From Taeniopygia guttata (lineage: Eukaryota > Chordata > Aves > Passeriformes > Estrildidae), in assembly GCF_048771995.1 (NCBI RefSeq), contig NC_133026.1:94208501-94272500 (forward strand): a DNA stretch of 64,000 nucleotides, in the 5' to 3' direction. Position 1 is the stretch's first letter. Each line of letters begins with the position of its first letter. The position numbers and the translations under genes were made by a program. This document shows positions 1 to 13,961 of the stretch, in pieces. Under the pieces are notes generated by a model, which ran no database searches, had not been told where the DNA came from, and saw only the letters and a list, made by a program, of their open reading frames with translations.

Positions 1-3000
1 AAGTATTTGCTCTAATTGTCTGATAGTAAATATTAATTTTTCTTTAAAGTGGCTGACTTTAGTGGTTGATGCTTTAAATCAGTTGTCATCTTTTATTGTC
101 TACTTGTACAACCTTGTAATGTTTACTCTGCCTTAAATTATTTGGGCATTGCAGTTTTGTCCTTTATTTGCCTGTCCTCTGTTCATAAGAATGTGCAGTG
201 ATGAGGAGTTCCCCCTTAAATGGAGATAGCCTTGGCTGCTTCTTGGTGTCTGTGGAGTAAAGCCAGCACAGCTTGTTCACTCGCCTCTCTGAGATGACAA
301 GGAAAAAATAGTTTGCTGTTCTTTTCTCTGGCTTCCTTGCTCCATCACGCTGGTCCAATGCCTTTCTCTAGCCATCGTGCTGCAGTCAGGATTTTGCAGA
401 ATGCTAGAGGGAAGCTGGTAAGCTAGGTAAATGGAAGCTGATCACAAATTTTCTTAAGAGACAAAAAAATGCAAAGGTGCTATTTTTTATTTTCTGTATG
501 TTTGACTACTGAGGGTAAAACATTGTTTATAAATTCATGGGCATTTGAAGCAAAACTGTTTCTGTATTTTCTGCAAGGCTGGCAATGACTTAACTGAAAC
601 TCAGTGGGAATGAATGAGCTATATCAGTGTGCACAAAACAAACAGAAGATTAATAGTATTACAGCATTTTTTCTTTAATATAGAAAAGTATTTCAGAATT
701 GTCATAGAAGGAACAAGAAGCAGGAGGAAACTTATGCTCCTCTATGCCTAGCTCTAATGCCTGTCCACATCTATGGTGAAGTTAGTACCTGATGGATGAC
801 ATATTTGAATTCCACTTGACTTTCATACTTCATTACATTCCTTCCTGTGATTTATTCATTATGTGTTGAAATACTTTGAGGCTTTAAGTAGGTGGGCAGA
901 CAAGCACATGAATTAATGAGAAAATGTTGGAACATTGGATCTTGGTAGATGATTAATGCTGGATTTTCTGTTCTTTCTAAAAACTAGTTAGACTTGTTCT
1001 TAATCTTCTTACATGCAGGAATGTGGATAAAGCAATCCTTGACATTTTCTTCACAGTTTTTTTAAAAGTGGGGACATAAAATGTGACTTTCTAAAAGTAG
1101 TCTCATGTGTAAGGGAGTAGATTTTTACTTTTATCCTGTGTAGTAATTCCTGTGCCTGTGCTTAAACAGTTTGCTGCACTTAGGTGGACACAGCCTAAGA
1201 TACTGCCCATGGCTGTCAGTTCTGCTCACTCCAAGTAGCACTGTCAGGCTAGAAGAGTTACGCACAGGAAAGCCTCAGGGATGGTTTTTTGGTGTTTCTG
1301 GAAAGAGCACCAGAGGACTCCTGCAGACCTTCAGAGTCCACAACTACCACAGAAATTTTCACTTTTTTCCACAGACCCTGGTTTGTGGATAAACCTGATC
1401 CTGTTTTGAGCCTTCTTATTAAAATTGATCCTGTTGCAGGGTGAGAGCACTTTACTGTGTCTCTGGAGTCCCACCTATTTAGGTCTTGGATAAAACCAGC
1501 CATGTATTGTTTGAAATTAATAGGTGTTTTACCTGTCAACAGTTCTGGAAACTGCTTCAAGGTTTAGGAGGGCATGAATAGAGAGAAAAAAGTAAGCTAA
1601 GCAAGGGGTGTGCTTTCCTAAGTGACTTTTTTTCGAAAAGGAAATATCATTCTCCTGTCACAGATTTCTGAAGGCAGTTGATGCTTTTAGTATCACTCAA
1701 TGTGTCTTGCAGAGATATCCATAAAAGGTGTGTTTTCTGCATAGGTACTTGAGGATAGACATGAAAGAAGAGTGCTTTAGATACTTTAGAAGCAGGGTGG
1801 AGGGCTGGTCTCTGGAAACAAAAACAATATATCCTTTCATTTTTAAACTGAGTGGATTCACAACTTGTATTTATTTGGATCCATTTTCAGAGTAGTGTTG
1901 CAGTTGATAACATTTTCTGTGTCAGTCTGGGGAGGACAAGAAATTTTAAAACACTCAAGGGAAGTTTGTATTTGAGCAGTCATGGCTTTCGGGGTTGAAA
2001 TGAGAAAAACTTGTTTTATTTTTAGGTAACTCTGTAGAACTACTTTTTGACCCTATGGATGTCACAAAGACATTTCAGAATGCAGGTTATTATATATTTT
2101 ATTGTCATGGAGAGATATTCAGGCATGAGGCTATGGATGAACAAATTACTAGAGTACAAGCTGAGATGTGCAGACTTAGGGCTAACTAGCTGCTCTCAGG
2201 CAGCTCTTGGTGGTGGGCTGCTCTTAGTTTTGGTTGCATGCAAGATAATTTATTGCACCTTTGCTGAAGGCAAGACAATCACAGGCTTGAGAAGCTCAGC
2301 ATCTATTGGATGTACCAGCCTGGGCAGACAAGATTATCCTGCCCCAAGGTCCCAGGAGAGTCTTGATCTGGGATTATGTCTCAGATCACATATAACACAC
2401 ATCTACAGGATTAGACTCTTCAAAACAAATTAAGCTCTTTCATTTAGTAAATTGGTGTCTTCAAATAAATGTCAGCAGGTGAGGAAGAGCAGGGAGGGTG
2501 GCTGAAGAAAAGAGAAACAGCCTGTGAAACAAGGATTGTTGTCCAAAACTTTCTTTCCAAGCTCTGTGCCCTAAACTGCTAAGTGCAGAGATTTTTACTC
2601 TCTCCTCTCTGCTATGAATCCAGCATTGTTGTTTCTACTGGAACAGATGGACTGATTGAATATTTATCCTGGTTCTTGGACAAAGTTTTACAGCCTGGGC
2701 AGACTATGGCCTAGTTTATAGTGAGTTTGGATATGTCTGCATCATTCCTGTAGGCGTAACCTCACTGGTTTGTGCTGGGCCTCACTTCTGGTTTGCATGA
2801 AGCATGAGAATGCAGCTCCAGACTTGTCACATACTTTCATGTGGGAATCTTAGAGTTTGTTCTTGAAGTCATCACTAGCTCATTAAGAATCCCTTAAAAA
2901 TTGATGGCGTTCCTACTTCCAACTGCCATTATGCAATTAAAAAAAAAAAAACAGCAAAGCAGCATAGGGTTAAAAAAACATGTCACCAGACTATGTTCCT

Positions 3001-6000
3001 TTTGTACTTTAAAAATCCACATATTTTAAATCCATTGTTGCAGGGACTTCACTCTCATGTGTGAAAGAAAACCCTAGGCAAACAGATTCTGATTTTGTTT
3101 GGAATGCTCAGGAATTCCAGTAACAGTGTTGAAAAGGATGTCAGCAATGCAGCTTGCAAGTAAACACATGAGTGTAAATTCCCTCATAAGTACAAATTTG
3201 TACATATGTTAGATTTTCTTTTGTTTACTAAGTAAACTACTAGCACAATTAAAAATGGGAAGTATGGAATGAATTAAGACAACAAGCTTTGTCTTGAAGC
3301 TAAGCAGGGACTGAGCCCTGGAGTGTGAGCACTGTGAGGCACTGCAGCTGTGTGCTGTGCTGTGTTATTGAAAAGCAAGCCAGGGGACTCTGTGTCAGCA
3401 TCCTATTTCTTCTGGCACAGAACACTCTGGTAATTCTGGGAAGTGTCTTCTGGGAAAACTTCTCTTAATACTCTCATTTTGAATCTGCTAGCACAATGCT
3501 ATTAGAAGAAGGCTAAATTTACTTTAATACTTGTTTTATTAATATAATGAAAAAGGCCTTACAGATTTTGAAAATGTCATACAAATATAATGATTTCTAT
3601 TATTCATTGGTTGTATCCTGGCTCAGATGTTAACTCTGGAGATCAGTGACTAGGAATATCATGAAGGAAACAGGATTTCCACAAAAATATATCCAAAGAT
3701 AAATAAACTTTCTCTATTTTTAATTTAAAACTTCAAAGAAACTCTAAACTCAAGCAACAGTGTTCATTTTAGAGGGATCAACCCCATCTATGCAACAAAG
3801 TGCCATCAAAATGCCCTGAAAAAGAACAGTCTTCTTCCAGAAAGACATTTGCTTAGGTATATGTATTTTTAGCATCTTGAATCAGTCATGTGTAGGCCAC
3901 AAATCCTTGTAGGATGTGTTGGCCACAAGCAGCTGCTCAGCATATGACAAAGTTTTTCTCCTATGTGTACAACAAAATTAGTCTATCTTTGTCAATGTGC
4001 TACAATATAAACAGCATAAACAGAAAATAGTACCAACCCAAGTTTTAGTGGCTTTTGTTTAGGTGGCTCAGACCTTAGTGGAAGGTACACCATATAGCTT
4101 GGTTATCATCTTTCTCCCAGTTTCTCCATTTAATGAAACAGTGTGAGCCTTCTTATTACAATTTAATGTGCCCAAGTCAGAGCACATGCATTTTATATCT
4201 CTGCCCTAATAAAATTTTCATGGGATACATCCTATGACTTTGCAAGGTGAGAACTTGATTTGATTTCCACTCTAAAGACTAAAGGAAGGTTTGCTAACAC
4301 TTCAAATACTGAGGTTTGCATCCAAAAGGTCCCCTGGGTTTTACTTATATTAATGAGATAGCATGTCACTAGGCAGTTCAGCAATTAGAATTATGATAGC
4401 AAAATAGAAAAGTGCATGGGATTCACCAGGGCTCTTGAAATTGCTGGCAATAGAAAAAAAAAAAAAATGTGGGAGATAACTGCCATTTTAACAGTTTTTA
4501 ATTGGTAAAATGAAAGTAAGTTTTGCTCCAGGCAATGGGCATCAACGACAAAGATCATGGATTTGAAAACTCCTAGAAACTCTTCTCAATAAACAGGAGT
4601 TGCTTTTCTGAGTGTCCTCACTGGTGCTGATTTTCATTTGCAGAGGATCTCTGAAGTTATCTTTGGGTAGTGACAGATTTCCTGTCTGACTGCTCCCTCC
4701 CATGTTGTTCCTGTACTGAGCTAAGCCACCATGCTCCAGCAGCTGCAGCCTCCTCAGACATCCTCATGCTGAGCATTTTGGCAGTGCTTTGTTGCATTGA
4801 CCACGCTGGTCCCTCTGAAATGGGCACCATTGTCTCAGTTTAAAGATATTTTGTACCACTGAAGCTGCATTCACGAGATGCCTTGTGCTGGTAAAACAAG
4901 GTCACCTTCACTCCCTTCTTCCATTTGTACTCCAGCTTTTTTGAGACCTAGTACCAAGGTGGCTGCACTTCTTGGAGACACAGACATAAAAGAAAGACAG
5001 TATTTATTAGAAACACTTGAGCAAAGTAAACAGATTCACTGAGTTAAGGTCAGTCCTAAGGTTGCCTCATGCCAAAGCCTGGCTGGGTTTTTGTTCTGTG
5101 CTGCTGAAATCTGGCCAATTGTTTATCTAGCTGCATATATGGAGATCTATGTTAACAACTGAAAAAGGGAAAGCTCTCATTATAAATCAAATTCTCAGAC
5201 TTAGCTGCTCATCTCTGGCTACTGAGCACTGAACAGTTATTTTCTTTTTGAAAACTTCTGTTCACACTTTTACTTAAGAATGATTAGCTCTCTTCCACAT
5301 TCTTTTGAGTCTTTAATGCTTTCTCCTGTGGGGCAAAACCAGTGTCTGGGTTTTGTAGCTGTGCCAAAATACAGCCAAGACAAAGAACTCAGACCAAACA
5401 TAGAGCTGTTTTGTTGCCAGACAATGTGAGCAGTAAGGAACAAAAAATTTTCAAAGAGGTTGAGCTGATTCATTAAGTTTTTCCTTCACATCTATACCAT
5501 ATGGGATTACATGGCTTTTGTGAGTTCTGCTGCAGTGTTTTCTTCTTTAAAAGCTTTTCTGTCCCCCACAGGGTGATGCAGAGCATGCCACAGGCAGGGG
5601 CAGCTGGGGGATCTGTACAGACACCCCTCTCAGTCCCACATCCCCAGTTTTGCTGTGCCTTTAATTGAAAGTTAGGCAGAGGCAGAAGGAAGCTGCCATT
5701 AACAAATGCTGGTCCACAGAAGATTCACATCATATATTGTGTGTTTTCACAATGCTTGCCAGCACTGGTGTGTAGGCTGAAGGCATTTGCTGACTCTCTG
5801 TGGCCAAGGGTTTAAAAGCCTCAGCTGGAGGTTTTTAAACACACCTGGCTGTAGTGGGTTGGGTCACAAGGGTGATGGTTCAGGGCTGCCCCTTGTGCAT
5901 CCATAATCTCTTCCTTTTCTGCTAGTGTGGCTTTATTTGCAAGACTCCTTCCACAGGCACCTCTGAAGGCTGCTAAGCTCTCAGAGCAAACACTTCCCTG

Positions 6001-7482
6001 AGGGCTTTGAGGGGTTCTTTTGAAGATGTGCCAGGATCAGCTGTGTCAGGCAAGTAGATGTTAATGAGGAGAAATTCAGCGACCTTAGAAGCAGGGCATC
6101 TCGAAGTTGTGCTAAGGGACCATATGCTGGGATCCTTGCAGGAGTCTTGTTAAGTTGATTAACTGTCAGAAACGTTTTCTGTGGGGATGAGGAATATAGT
6201 TATGTCAGGCTGTGGGCTTAACTGCAGAGACATAATGCAACTAACATTTTGAATCACAGTAGTGTTGTCTTTTCTTCTGTAAAAAATTACTACTTGCTAA
6301 AATATTTAAGGAGAAAAAAAATGGAAAACCCCTTTAAGATCTATCTTTTTTCAGTGTAATGGTAAGTCAAAAAATGTTTTTATCTTAGAAAATTATTTTT
6401 AAACATGAGGAGTATAAACAGAAAAGAATATAAGGCGATTGATCTTTTTTTGAGTAAGCAGGGTCTTTACGTTTGATTTTGATTTATTTTTAAAAAGAGA
6501 AGAAATTATAAGAAACTTTTCCCTCCTGTATTCAGCAAATTATTAAACTCAGTATCTATGTGATGAATAATTTTCATATAGATACAAGTGGAAAAGGCTT
6601 TGTTCTTGTTGTCTTTTATATCTTTTGTCGCCACAAAACTGGGATAAACCTCTTATCCTTTCTCTATCCCTGCACTAGTAGCAACAATCAATCTTTTTAT
6701 GGTTATCCAGGCAGTTTAATTTATCTTTCCTGTCCTTCTCAGTTGCCCAAGCAGACCAATAATCTTTTGTTTACTTGAACTCTGTGTCCTTCTGGACTAT
6801 GTGAAGGCAACAGCCTCGGGACAGAGTCCAAGGCAAAAGAGTTAAATTGATCCTGTTGCATGACAACCCCATTTAGAAGTTCACAGCTTATTAACTATTT
6901 CTGTTGCCTAAGAGCCATTGTCAAGTTCCAGTATCCAAACTGGAAAGAAAAATGTTCAGAGTTGTGTATTCCTTCAGACCTAATCCAAGTTCAGAGACAC
7001 CAGAAAGCAGGAAGCCCAAGGGAAAACTGAGATTGCTTTGGGGACAGTGAGCTGTTCTAGGGTCTCCATGGGAAGCCTCTCTCCATTTCCCTGCCTGTTG
7101 GCCCAGCATCAGCCTTTATTAAGCTCCAAGCCTCCAGATTTAGGCAGAAGCAGCAGAGCATCTGGGGAGCTGTGGGAGTGCTGATGGCACCAGTTAGACC
7201 CAGCTCCAACCTCCTGCTACTCACAGCTGTGTGCAAGCCTGAGCCATCATCCTTACCCACAACTCGGCCACAGCTGGAATTTGGGATATACCAAGGCAAC
7301 TGATAAGTTAAAAAAGGTGGTGGTAGGTTAAGTTGTCAGCTGATGCCTGCAGGGGTCGCTGAGCTTTGCCTCTGCATAGGGTCACTGAACAGAGATCAAT
7401 GCTTTTGTTGGAGTTTGGGATGCAAAAACATATCTACAGATGTGGAGGGATTTATAGTGAATGACATGGGTTTAGCTTAGCC
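1..7482. other. intergenic, no gene recognised
   Basis: AT-rich single-copy-looking DNA. The open frames are short and lack recognisable domains or good coding composition. An A run at about 2940-2951 and A/T-rich stretches are the only structure seen. Confidence 0.6.
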
Positions 7483-7487
7483 ACACC
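7483..7487. repeat. left target-site duplication of the solo LTR (ACACC)
   Basis: ACACC directly before the LTR end TGTGG. The matching copy is at 7973-7977 after CCGACA. Confidence 0.75.
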
Positions 7488-7972
7488 TGTGGACGGCTTG
7501 GATGAATGGAGACGAGAGATCTCTGAAGGCTGCTCTTAGAATATCAGGTTTATTAGGGATGGTGAAAGGTCTTGCTTGGAGCTGCCAGACGCAGCACGTG
7601 GCAAGGCCTGAGGGGATGGGGGAGGGGAGAGACAAGGGGTAGAGAAGATGCTCTAGGAGAGGGGGGAAGTTCCAAGAGGGGGATGTTCCAAGAGAGCGTC
7701 TGGCCCTTTGGAGACCCCTTATCAGGAGGCTTCAAGGTGGGCTGGAACAAGGCTTGGGCCAATGGGGTCACAGACACCTGATGCTTCAGGGGAGGGTTAC
7801 AGGTTTGGGATGAACTGTACATTTTGGGGGTTGAGATGGAACAGTCCATTTGACTTTTGGACCTATCTGTAGGTAAGGGTATTGTCCAGCCAGTAGGGGG
7901 GATTGTTTTCATCCTGGCTGTACTATTGTGAATCTTCTGCCAGGCAATTATATTTATCCATCCTTTCCGACA
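7488..7972 (-). mobile_element. Solo LTR of an endogenous retrovirus (probably ERVL-like), reverse strand
   Basis: A 485-bp element with TG...CA ends on both strands: TGTGGACGG at the left edge and CCGACA at the right on the plus strand. It is flanked by a 5-bp direct repeat ACACC at 7483-7487 and 7973-7977. On the minus strand an AATAAA (7549-7554) lies about 60 bases before the LTR end, as in an R/U5 region. No internal retroviral sequence is attached, so it is a recombined solo LTR. A 5-bp duplication fits ERVL-type elements, but the family cannot be confirmed by eye. The intact duplication and ends suggest a fairly recent insertion. Confidence 0.8.
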
Positions 7973-7977
7973 ACACC
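7973..7977. repeat. right target-site duplication of the solo LTR (ACACC)
   Basis: Exact copy of the 5 bases at 7483-7487. Confidence 0.75.
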
Positions 7978-8378
7978 TGACAGCCCTTTTGCAGCCCAAG
8001 CTCTGGAAAAAACCCTCCAAACCTGAGCTATGGATCCAGCCTTAAACCAAACTCTGACTCCAGCTTTAGCCAAGAATTTAACATTAGTGTTACTGAAGTC
8101 TTATCAGACTAATAGAAAAGTTGTTATTCTGCAGGTTTGTTTTTCAAAATTATTTATAGAAAGCCTCAATAATAGTAAGTAAATAAAAACTACAGTCAAG
8201 TAATAATAGTACAGTCAAAATTGTTGTGCACACATGGTGTAGGCCCTCCCCCCTTTCCTCTGGTGTCCAACTCACTTTTCCACTGTTCCTCTGGGCTAAT
8301 GGCTTCATCCTGGGGGGACTGGGTATGCATTCATGCCCACAGCAACAGCATTCGGATTCCTTCAGTGGGATGAGTATG

Positions 8379-8420
8379 GTAATGGTGGTGGTGGTTTCTT
8401 CCTCCTCCTTCTCCTCCTCT
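8379..8420. repeat. adjacent (GGT)n and (TCC)n microsatellites
   Basis: ATGGTGGTGGTGG followed by TTCCTCCTCCTTCTCCTCCTC. It gives Val/Ser-rich or Glu/Thr-rich runs in spurious frames. Confidence 0.85.
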
Positions 8421-9458
8421 AAGACCCACTTAAGGTCATATTCATATTTCCCAACACCTTTTGTGCTTTTTTCTTCCTTCATTGGGCTGCAGTTTGATGT
8501 TACATCTGAATTTACAATATATGGTACATTACTCCTAAGATGGGTGTGGTTCAGCTTCCAGGTCAGCACTTCTGTTGCTCACCACTGGTGTGCTGGTTAT
8601 AGCCCTGCAGTGCTCAGCATCAGCCCACGCCCTGTCTCCAACATCCTGTTCCTGTACTCCTCTACAGCACCTCTTAGGAGCCCACCTTTGCAGCCTCGTC
8701 TCTCATGCCAGGCCAGCACCGCATCATTCTGCAAAGATTGTAGAAGTTTCATGCTCCACACAAAAGCTGCATGTTGCTACTCTCTGTATAAAAACCATAG
8801 TTACACCTTTGGAAGGCAAGCAATGCAAGTTCAGTGTAGCTACTTGGTCATTAGAAAAATGCCTGTCAGAGCAATAAATCAAACCAAGTAAAAGGAAAGC
8901 CTCGTGCAGGTCTAGGCAAATCCAGGCAAAGCAAAACTTCCATCCCAAAGCTCTGCAGAGCCAAAACAAAGCCTTCTGTCTCATCACCTGCAGGAGCTGT
9001 GCTGGCTTTAAGGGGCTGCAGCCTTCAGGGTGTGCTGGAGAACCCATTTTTTTAAACCTGGGTACTCGTGCTGTCCTGAAAAATTATCCTGCTGGTCAGC
9101 CCCTGGTGCCTTCTCAGCAGCCTCGAGTTATGGCTCTGGAACCTCATCCCTTGTCCTGTCCTTGGCACTGGGACAGTGGCCTCCCACCGTGGTGGAGGTC
9201 CTGCCTGAAGCCAGACCTTCACTGTAGCCTCAGGTCCATACTTAAAGGCCCAACCCTTTTGGCTCTCCTGTGTCAGGAGCCATCAAATCATGGTGTCCTC
9301 AAAGAGAGGCAGAGAGAATTGGAACTGTTTTGAAAACTTCTGGCCTCTGTCAGAGGTAGCAAGATGAATTTTGCTCTGGCATTAACAGATAATGCTCTTT
9401 TCTCTGTGTTTTGTCCCAAGTTCAGCATGGGTCATGTGCCAGGATCCCCTTGCCATGT

Positions 9459-9500
9459 AAAAAAGCATGAGATCCTTTGTGAAAAAGCATGAGATCCTTT
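9459..9500. repeat. 22-bp tandem duplication
   Basis: AAAAAGCATGAGATCCTTT occurs twice with a 22-base period. Confidence 0.85.
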
Positions 9501-10122
9501 CTGGGTTTGATGACCAAGTTTTTGCAGACGGTAAATTTTCATACGGTTGGGCAAAAGGTAAAAATTCATTAAATTCATAGCAATCTTAGCTATTGTTTCA
9601 GTAACTTGTACTCTTAACTTTATCCCATTTCATTTCTTGATCAACCCAATTTCTAAGTGGGGGATATTTTGGTAAGATTATGACTGATGCTGCATTTGTG
9701 GTTTTAGCTTTAGGAAGCTAGAGACTGAGCACAGGACAAATGCTTTAGTGGGTCATAGCTGAATTCTGATGTCCCAAGAGGAAAACGGAATGCAAACAGC
9801 TTGAGGACAGTATGGCACAGGTTGAGCTAAGGCTAGGGTTAGGTTCAGATTAAATGCTTGCCTTTATTCAGGTAAATAAGAAATGAGGCCTTGTTAAAGG
9901 ATGGATTTAGGATCAGGGTTCTCAGTGTAGTGATGTGTTGATGTGCAGATATTCTGCCTGGAAGGCAGGACAAGAGGAGCTGATTGCAATTCCAATTCAC
10001 AAGAGGCCCAGGCTAGCAGAGAGAAGCCAGCTGGAGCTACAGAAGTGAATTCCCTGGCTTGTGGCCATCTCATCATGAAGCTGCCTCACTTGACCACAGC
10101 TCCATGGAGTGAGCAAGGAGTG

Positions 10123-10140
10123 AGCACTCCATGGAGTGCT
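10123..10140. repeat. 18-bp perfect palindrome
   Basis: AGCACTCCATGGAGTGCT equals its own reverse complement. A shorter copy of its core (CTCCATGGAG) lies about 27 bases upstream. Confidence 0.9.
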
Positions 10141-11814
10141 GTCAGTGGGCAGTGATGCCCTTGGATATGCCCATTCTCTGCAGATAGTCTGGCTGCTGCT
10201 GTGGGTGTAGTGCCACCCACAACCCCTGAGATGAACAGAACTGCCTGGACTAGGTCTGTGCAGTGGGGGCCTGGGCCTTGATCCTCTTTTATTCCTGCTG
10301 CTGGTGGGCTGTTGCTGAGGGTGTCAGAAGCCAGAGAAAAATATTGCCTGATGTCCAAAACTAAAGAGCCTAAAAACCATGCTTAAGTGCTGCCTCCAAT
10401 ATCTACAAAAAACCTTTCCCATCTGACTTCAGTTTTTTGAACGGCTGCTGTGGCACCTATATGTGTTTCCAGAGAATTCCCAGGAATTAACTAGGCTGAG
10501 CAGATTGACACCTTGATTATAGGAAAAATAAAATAGATGTTCTTCTGTGTAAAGTTCCTGAGGGCATGATCTGGCAGGAATGGCCTTGGTATAAACTTGG
10601 CTAAACTTTTCTTCTGAGAGATGTGAGGTAAAAGGAGAAGGAATCTGGAGTTTTTTCCTCATTTGGGGAAAAATGCTCTAAAGCATACTGCTGATGCTAA
10701 TAGCTCTGAAAGACAGGGACTGGTGGATTTAGCCCCACTCTGCTGGAGGCGTCAGCTTTGTGCCAGGTTGGTATATAGCCCAGCTTACTAATCAGCACAT
10801 TAGGACAAGCCCATCTTCCTAGGTGAGAATTTTGCTGTGGTCATGATTGTGATGGATGAAGAATGGATACAGGACAATGTCTCCATGGGCTCAGCAGTCT
10901 TCGCTGGTGAACAGAGAGACCTTTAGCAGGATAAAGAACATCTGAAATTACTTTGACATAAGTTACAGCAGCTTTTGTTTTCCAGTCTCATCCTATATTT
11001 TAATTGGGCTCTACCTATCTGCAAAAAATTAATATAGCTATTCAATATTTTGTATGTTTAAAACATTGTGCTATTTTTTTTCTCAAAACAATTATATTTT
11101 TAAGTAATGATATTTTATAATGTAAAGTATATACATTTTGCACAGCTTTCCAAAATAAATGTGGAACTGATCAAATGCCACATTTTGAAACTTACCTTGA
11201 AACAAACATATATTTTCACCAACTGATTTTATTATTTTGATTACTGATTATTCTGAGGTGGTGAAAATGACTATTTTCCCCGGGTAATTTATTAAAAAGC
11301 CTAACTAATTACTTTTATAGCTCTCTGAAAAGGTTCATCATTGAAAAAGTGCAAAAGAGTTGTCCTGCCAATAAAACTTTGCACTGTTTGCCAGAATCTA
11401 TTAATCAGTAAAAGAAGCATTTTAGCGTCTATGGGTGAGAGAGAACCTAAAAGGAAATGTCTTGATACAATTTTAAGTTTAACCCTTAAATTGCATACAA
11501 CGTAATTAATTTTTTCGCCTAAAGGGGAAAAATACATATGATTTTTATGATATTAGGGTGAGAGTAAAACACTGGAATTAAAAAAGCAAAATTAATCATC
11601 AGAGCAGTAGGTTATAATTGAAACCAGGTCTGGGTCTAGTGAATGGGATGAAGTATCTATGCTTTTACATGGTCCCTTCCACTAGTGTCCTTAATTTGTT
11701 TTGCAGATAAATCCCAAAAGGTTAAGTCCTTGAGCTGTCTGTGCTCTAGATCTAAGCCCCTTGTTTGTTATGGAAAGAGCATATATCTCCATCCTTGGAG
11801 ATAATCAGAACTTG

Positions 11815-11942
11815 ACATGACCCTGAGCGATCCGATCTAATTTTAACATGGACTCTAACTTCAAGGTTGGCCCTGCTTTGAGCAGGGATCAGACTAGATG
11901 AGATCAGGAGGATCCTTCTGACTGAGGTTTTTCTATGGGTTT
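11815..11942 (+). mobile_element. CR1 LINE 3' end fragment (old)
   Basis: GGTTGGCCCTGCTTTGAGCA followed by a GACTAGATGAGATCAGGAGG block resembles the CR1 3' UTR (CCTGCTTTGAGCAGGGG...GGACTAGATGATCTCC). Diverged; the left edge is uncertain. Confidence 0.6.
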
Positions 11943-13961
11943 GTGTGTACATGTGCGCATGTGTTTGCAAACAATACTGAAAGAGGTTACTCCTTGGCTC
12001 CAGACTAAGGATGAAAGTTTCATACCAAAAGCATCACTATGAATTTTGTCATAGGGCACTTTGGCTAAATCAGTGACTAGAGAAAATTATTTATCTTGCT
12101 ATTCTAGACCATTTAAATTTTAAATTCTGAATTCATTTCTAAAGCATTGAAAGCAATTAAATCAGCTACAGAGCAGCCAACCCATGTGAGTAAAGGGCCA
12201 CTATTCTAAGATTTCTGCAAGTTAAATTTCTTTTTCCCAAGATACTTATTTTTTGGAGGGAAAAATATTTAGAAACAGTCCTGAATTCTTATTTATTTTT
12301 TATTTCTGACTCCAAAACATGTAAATTTAGAAGTCTTGCCTGCCTGCACAGCAAAAAGGGACCCACAGCAGCAAGACAGAGGTGATGGCCTTAAGCCAGC
12401 GTGGAGGCAGGTTGTTGGTGTCTCCACCAGTGTGACTTGATCAACTGTTGCTGGTAACCTGATTACAATCTCCCTAATATTTTTATTTTCCTCCCTCTAT
12501 TCCTGTTTTCCTTCACCTTGTTCTTCTCTCTGCTAGTGGCTGTTATCTAGGAATAGAATCTAAACCCCATCTAAGCCATTTTTAAATGGCCATAATATGT
12601 CTGCTGAAGTATTTGTTCCTAGGAGATGAAACAGCATTAGGAGAAAAAGCATCCTAGGGCACATGATGTATTACTGCGTGTTGGTTTTTCAACATGCAAA
12701 CACAGAGCTACTCCAGTTTTTTGGAATAGAATAAGAAACTTTGAAAGTTGGATGGATTTTGACAGCTTTTCAAAACTAGAATTATAGCAAGTGTTTCTTC
12801 AGTCTGATCTCTGAGGGTTTAATGAGGCTTAGGTTCAGGCAGTCATCTGTGAAGTCTGAAAGTTTTGTAATCTAACCCTCAACTGCATTCAAAGAAAGTT
12901 GTGTAAGAAGATGAAAATCACTTTGCAGTGGGTTAAAGGAACAATATAATTGGGAAATTATATAGAAGCCTGATCAGAGCTTAGGGTGATCCCAGTATAA
13001 GTCAGTGTAACCCTGTGACAATCCAAAGATCTATTCCATCTTTCAGTATCTGTGAGTAGGATGTCAGAGCAGCAAAGTAGTTACTGGTGTGTAGTACTGC
13101 AATGGAGGGGAGAGTAAAGCAAAACATAAACTCTGAAAGCATGGATGGAAAAGTAAGGATTTGTCTATCAAGACATCACTCAGAAATCTCTTTATTATTT
13201 CTTTGATTCATAACATCAAGTTCAGGGTTCAAAATATCTTGATATTTTGATTAAATATTTGAAGGATAAGGAACACAGAACTATTTAAAAAGGAAAAAAA
13301 AAGTAATAATTGAATTGTGGCAACTCTTCCATTAAAAATGAGTATTTGACTGAATACCTAAATCATGCCAGATACATATGCAATACTGATTTCTGTAGTG
13401 CTTCACCTCATCAGGTCACTGTAAAAACAGTGTAAATGGTGTTTCTGGAGACAGAAAACAAAATTAGCTTGAAATTAAACATTTTCACTAGAAATTCTCT
13501 CATTGACTCACTTTGACTTATACCAAATGAAGTCAAAGGTAAAATGTACTATAAATCCCGAAGAGATAGCACTGAAAATCAGGTTTGCTCCCTTGTTAGC
13601 ATTTCTCTTTCATTTTTTTTTCTTTCTTGTAGGAATGTAGATCACCCTCAGGGATGTTAGGGCTGGAGCAGGGCCTGGGGCAGCTGCTGACTTTTGCATC
13701 CCAGCTGAAACCAGTTGCACATTTTGGAACTCTAAAGAAGAGTGTGCCTACCAGCATTGCTGAGAAGAGCACTGTAATGATTTCCCTCTAGTGCCAAAAT
13801 ATGTCAACTACAGATTATTGTACATATCTGAAGTGCTGGCATAGTACAGGTAGTTGTTTCTTCCTTCTTTTGAACAGACACTCTGGGAGGGGAAGAAAAG
13901 AGAATCAGAAGCTTATTGTAGTCTGGAAGTCACAGTGAAAATAACAGCACTCTCTACCATG

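Larger units (their letters stand above)
7978..11814. other. intergenic, no gene recognised
   Basis: Contains microsatellites and small duplications listed separately. The 221-codon open frame at 8226-8891 overlaps a simple repeat and several other frames and shows no domain. Confidence 0.6.

Noticed and set aside
2047-2433. 128-codon open frame
   Set aside because: No recognisable domain; typical of random intergenic frames.
8226-8891. 221-codon open frame, the longest outside the GC-rich promoter
   Set aside because: It runs through GGT/TCC microsatellites, overlaps several other open frames on both strands, and shows no domain or recognisable protein.
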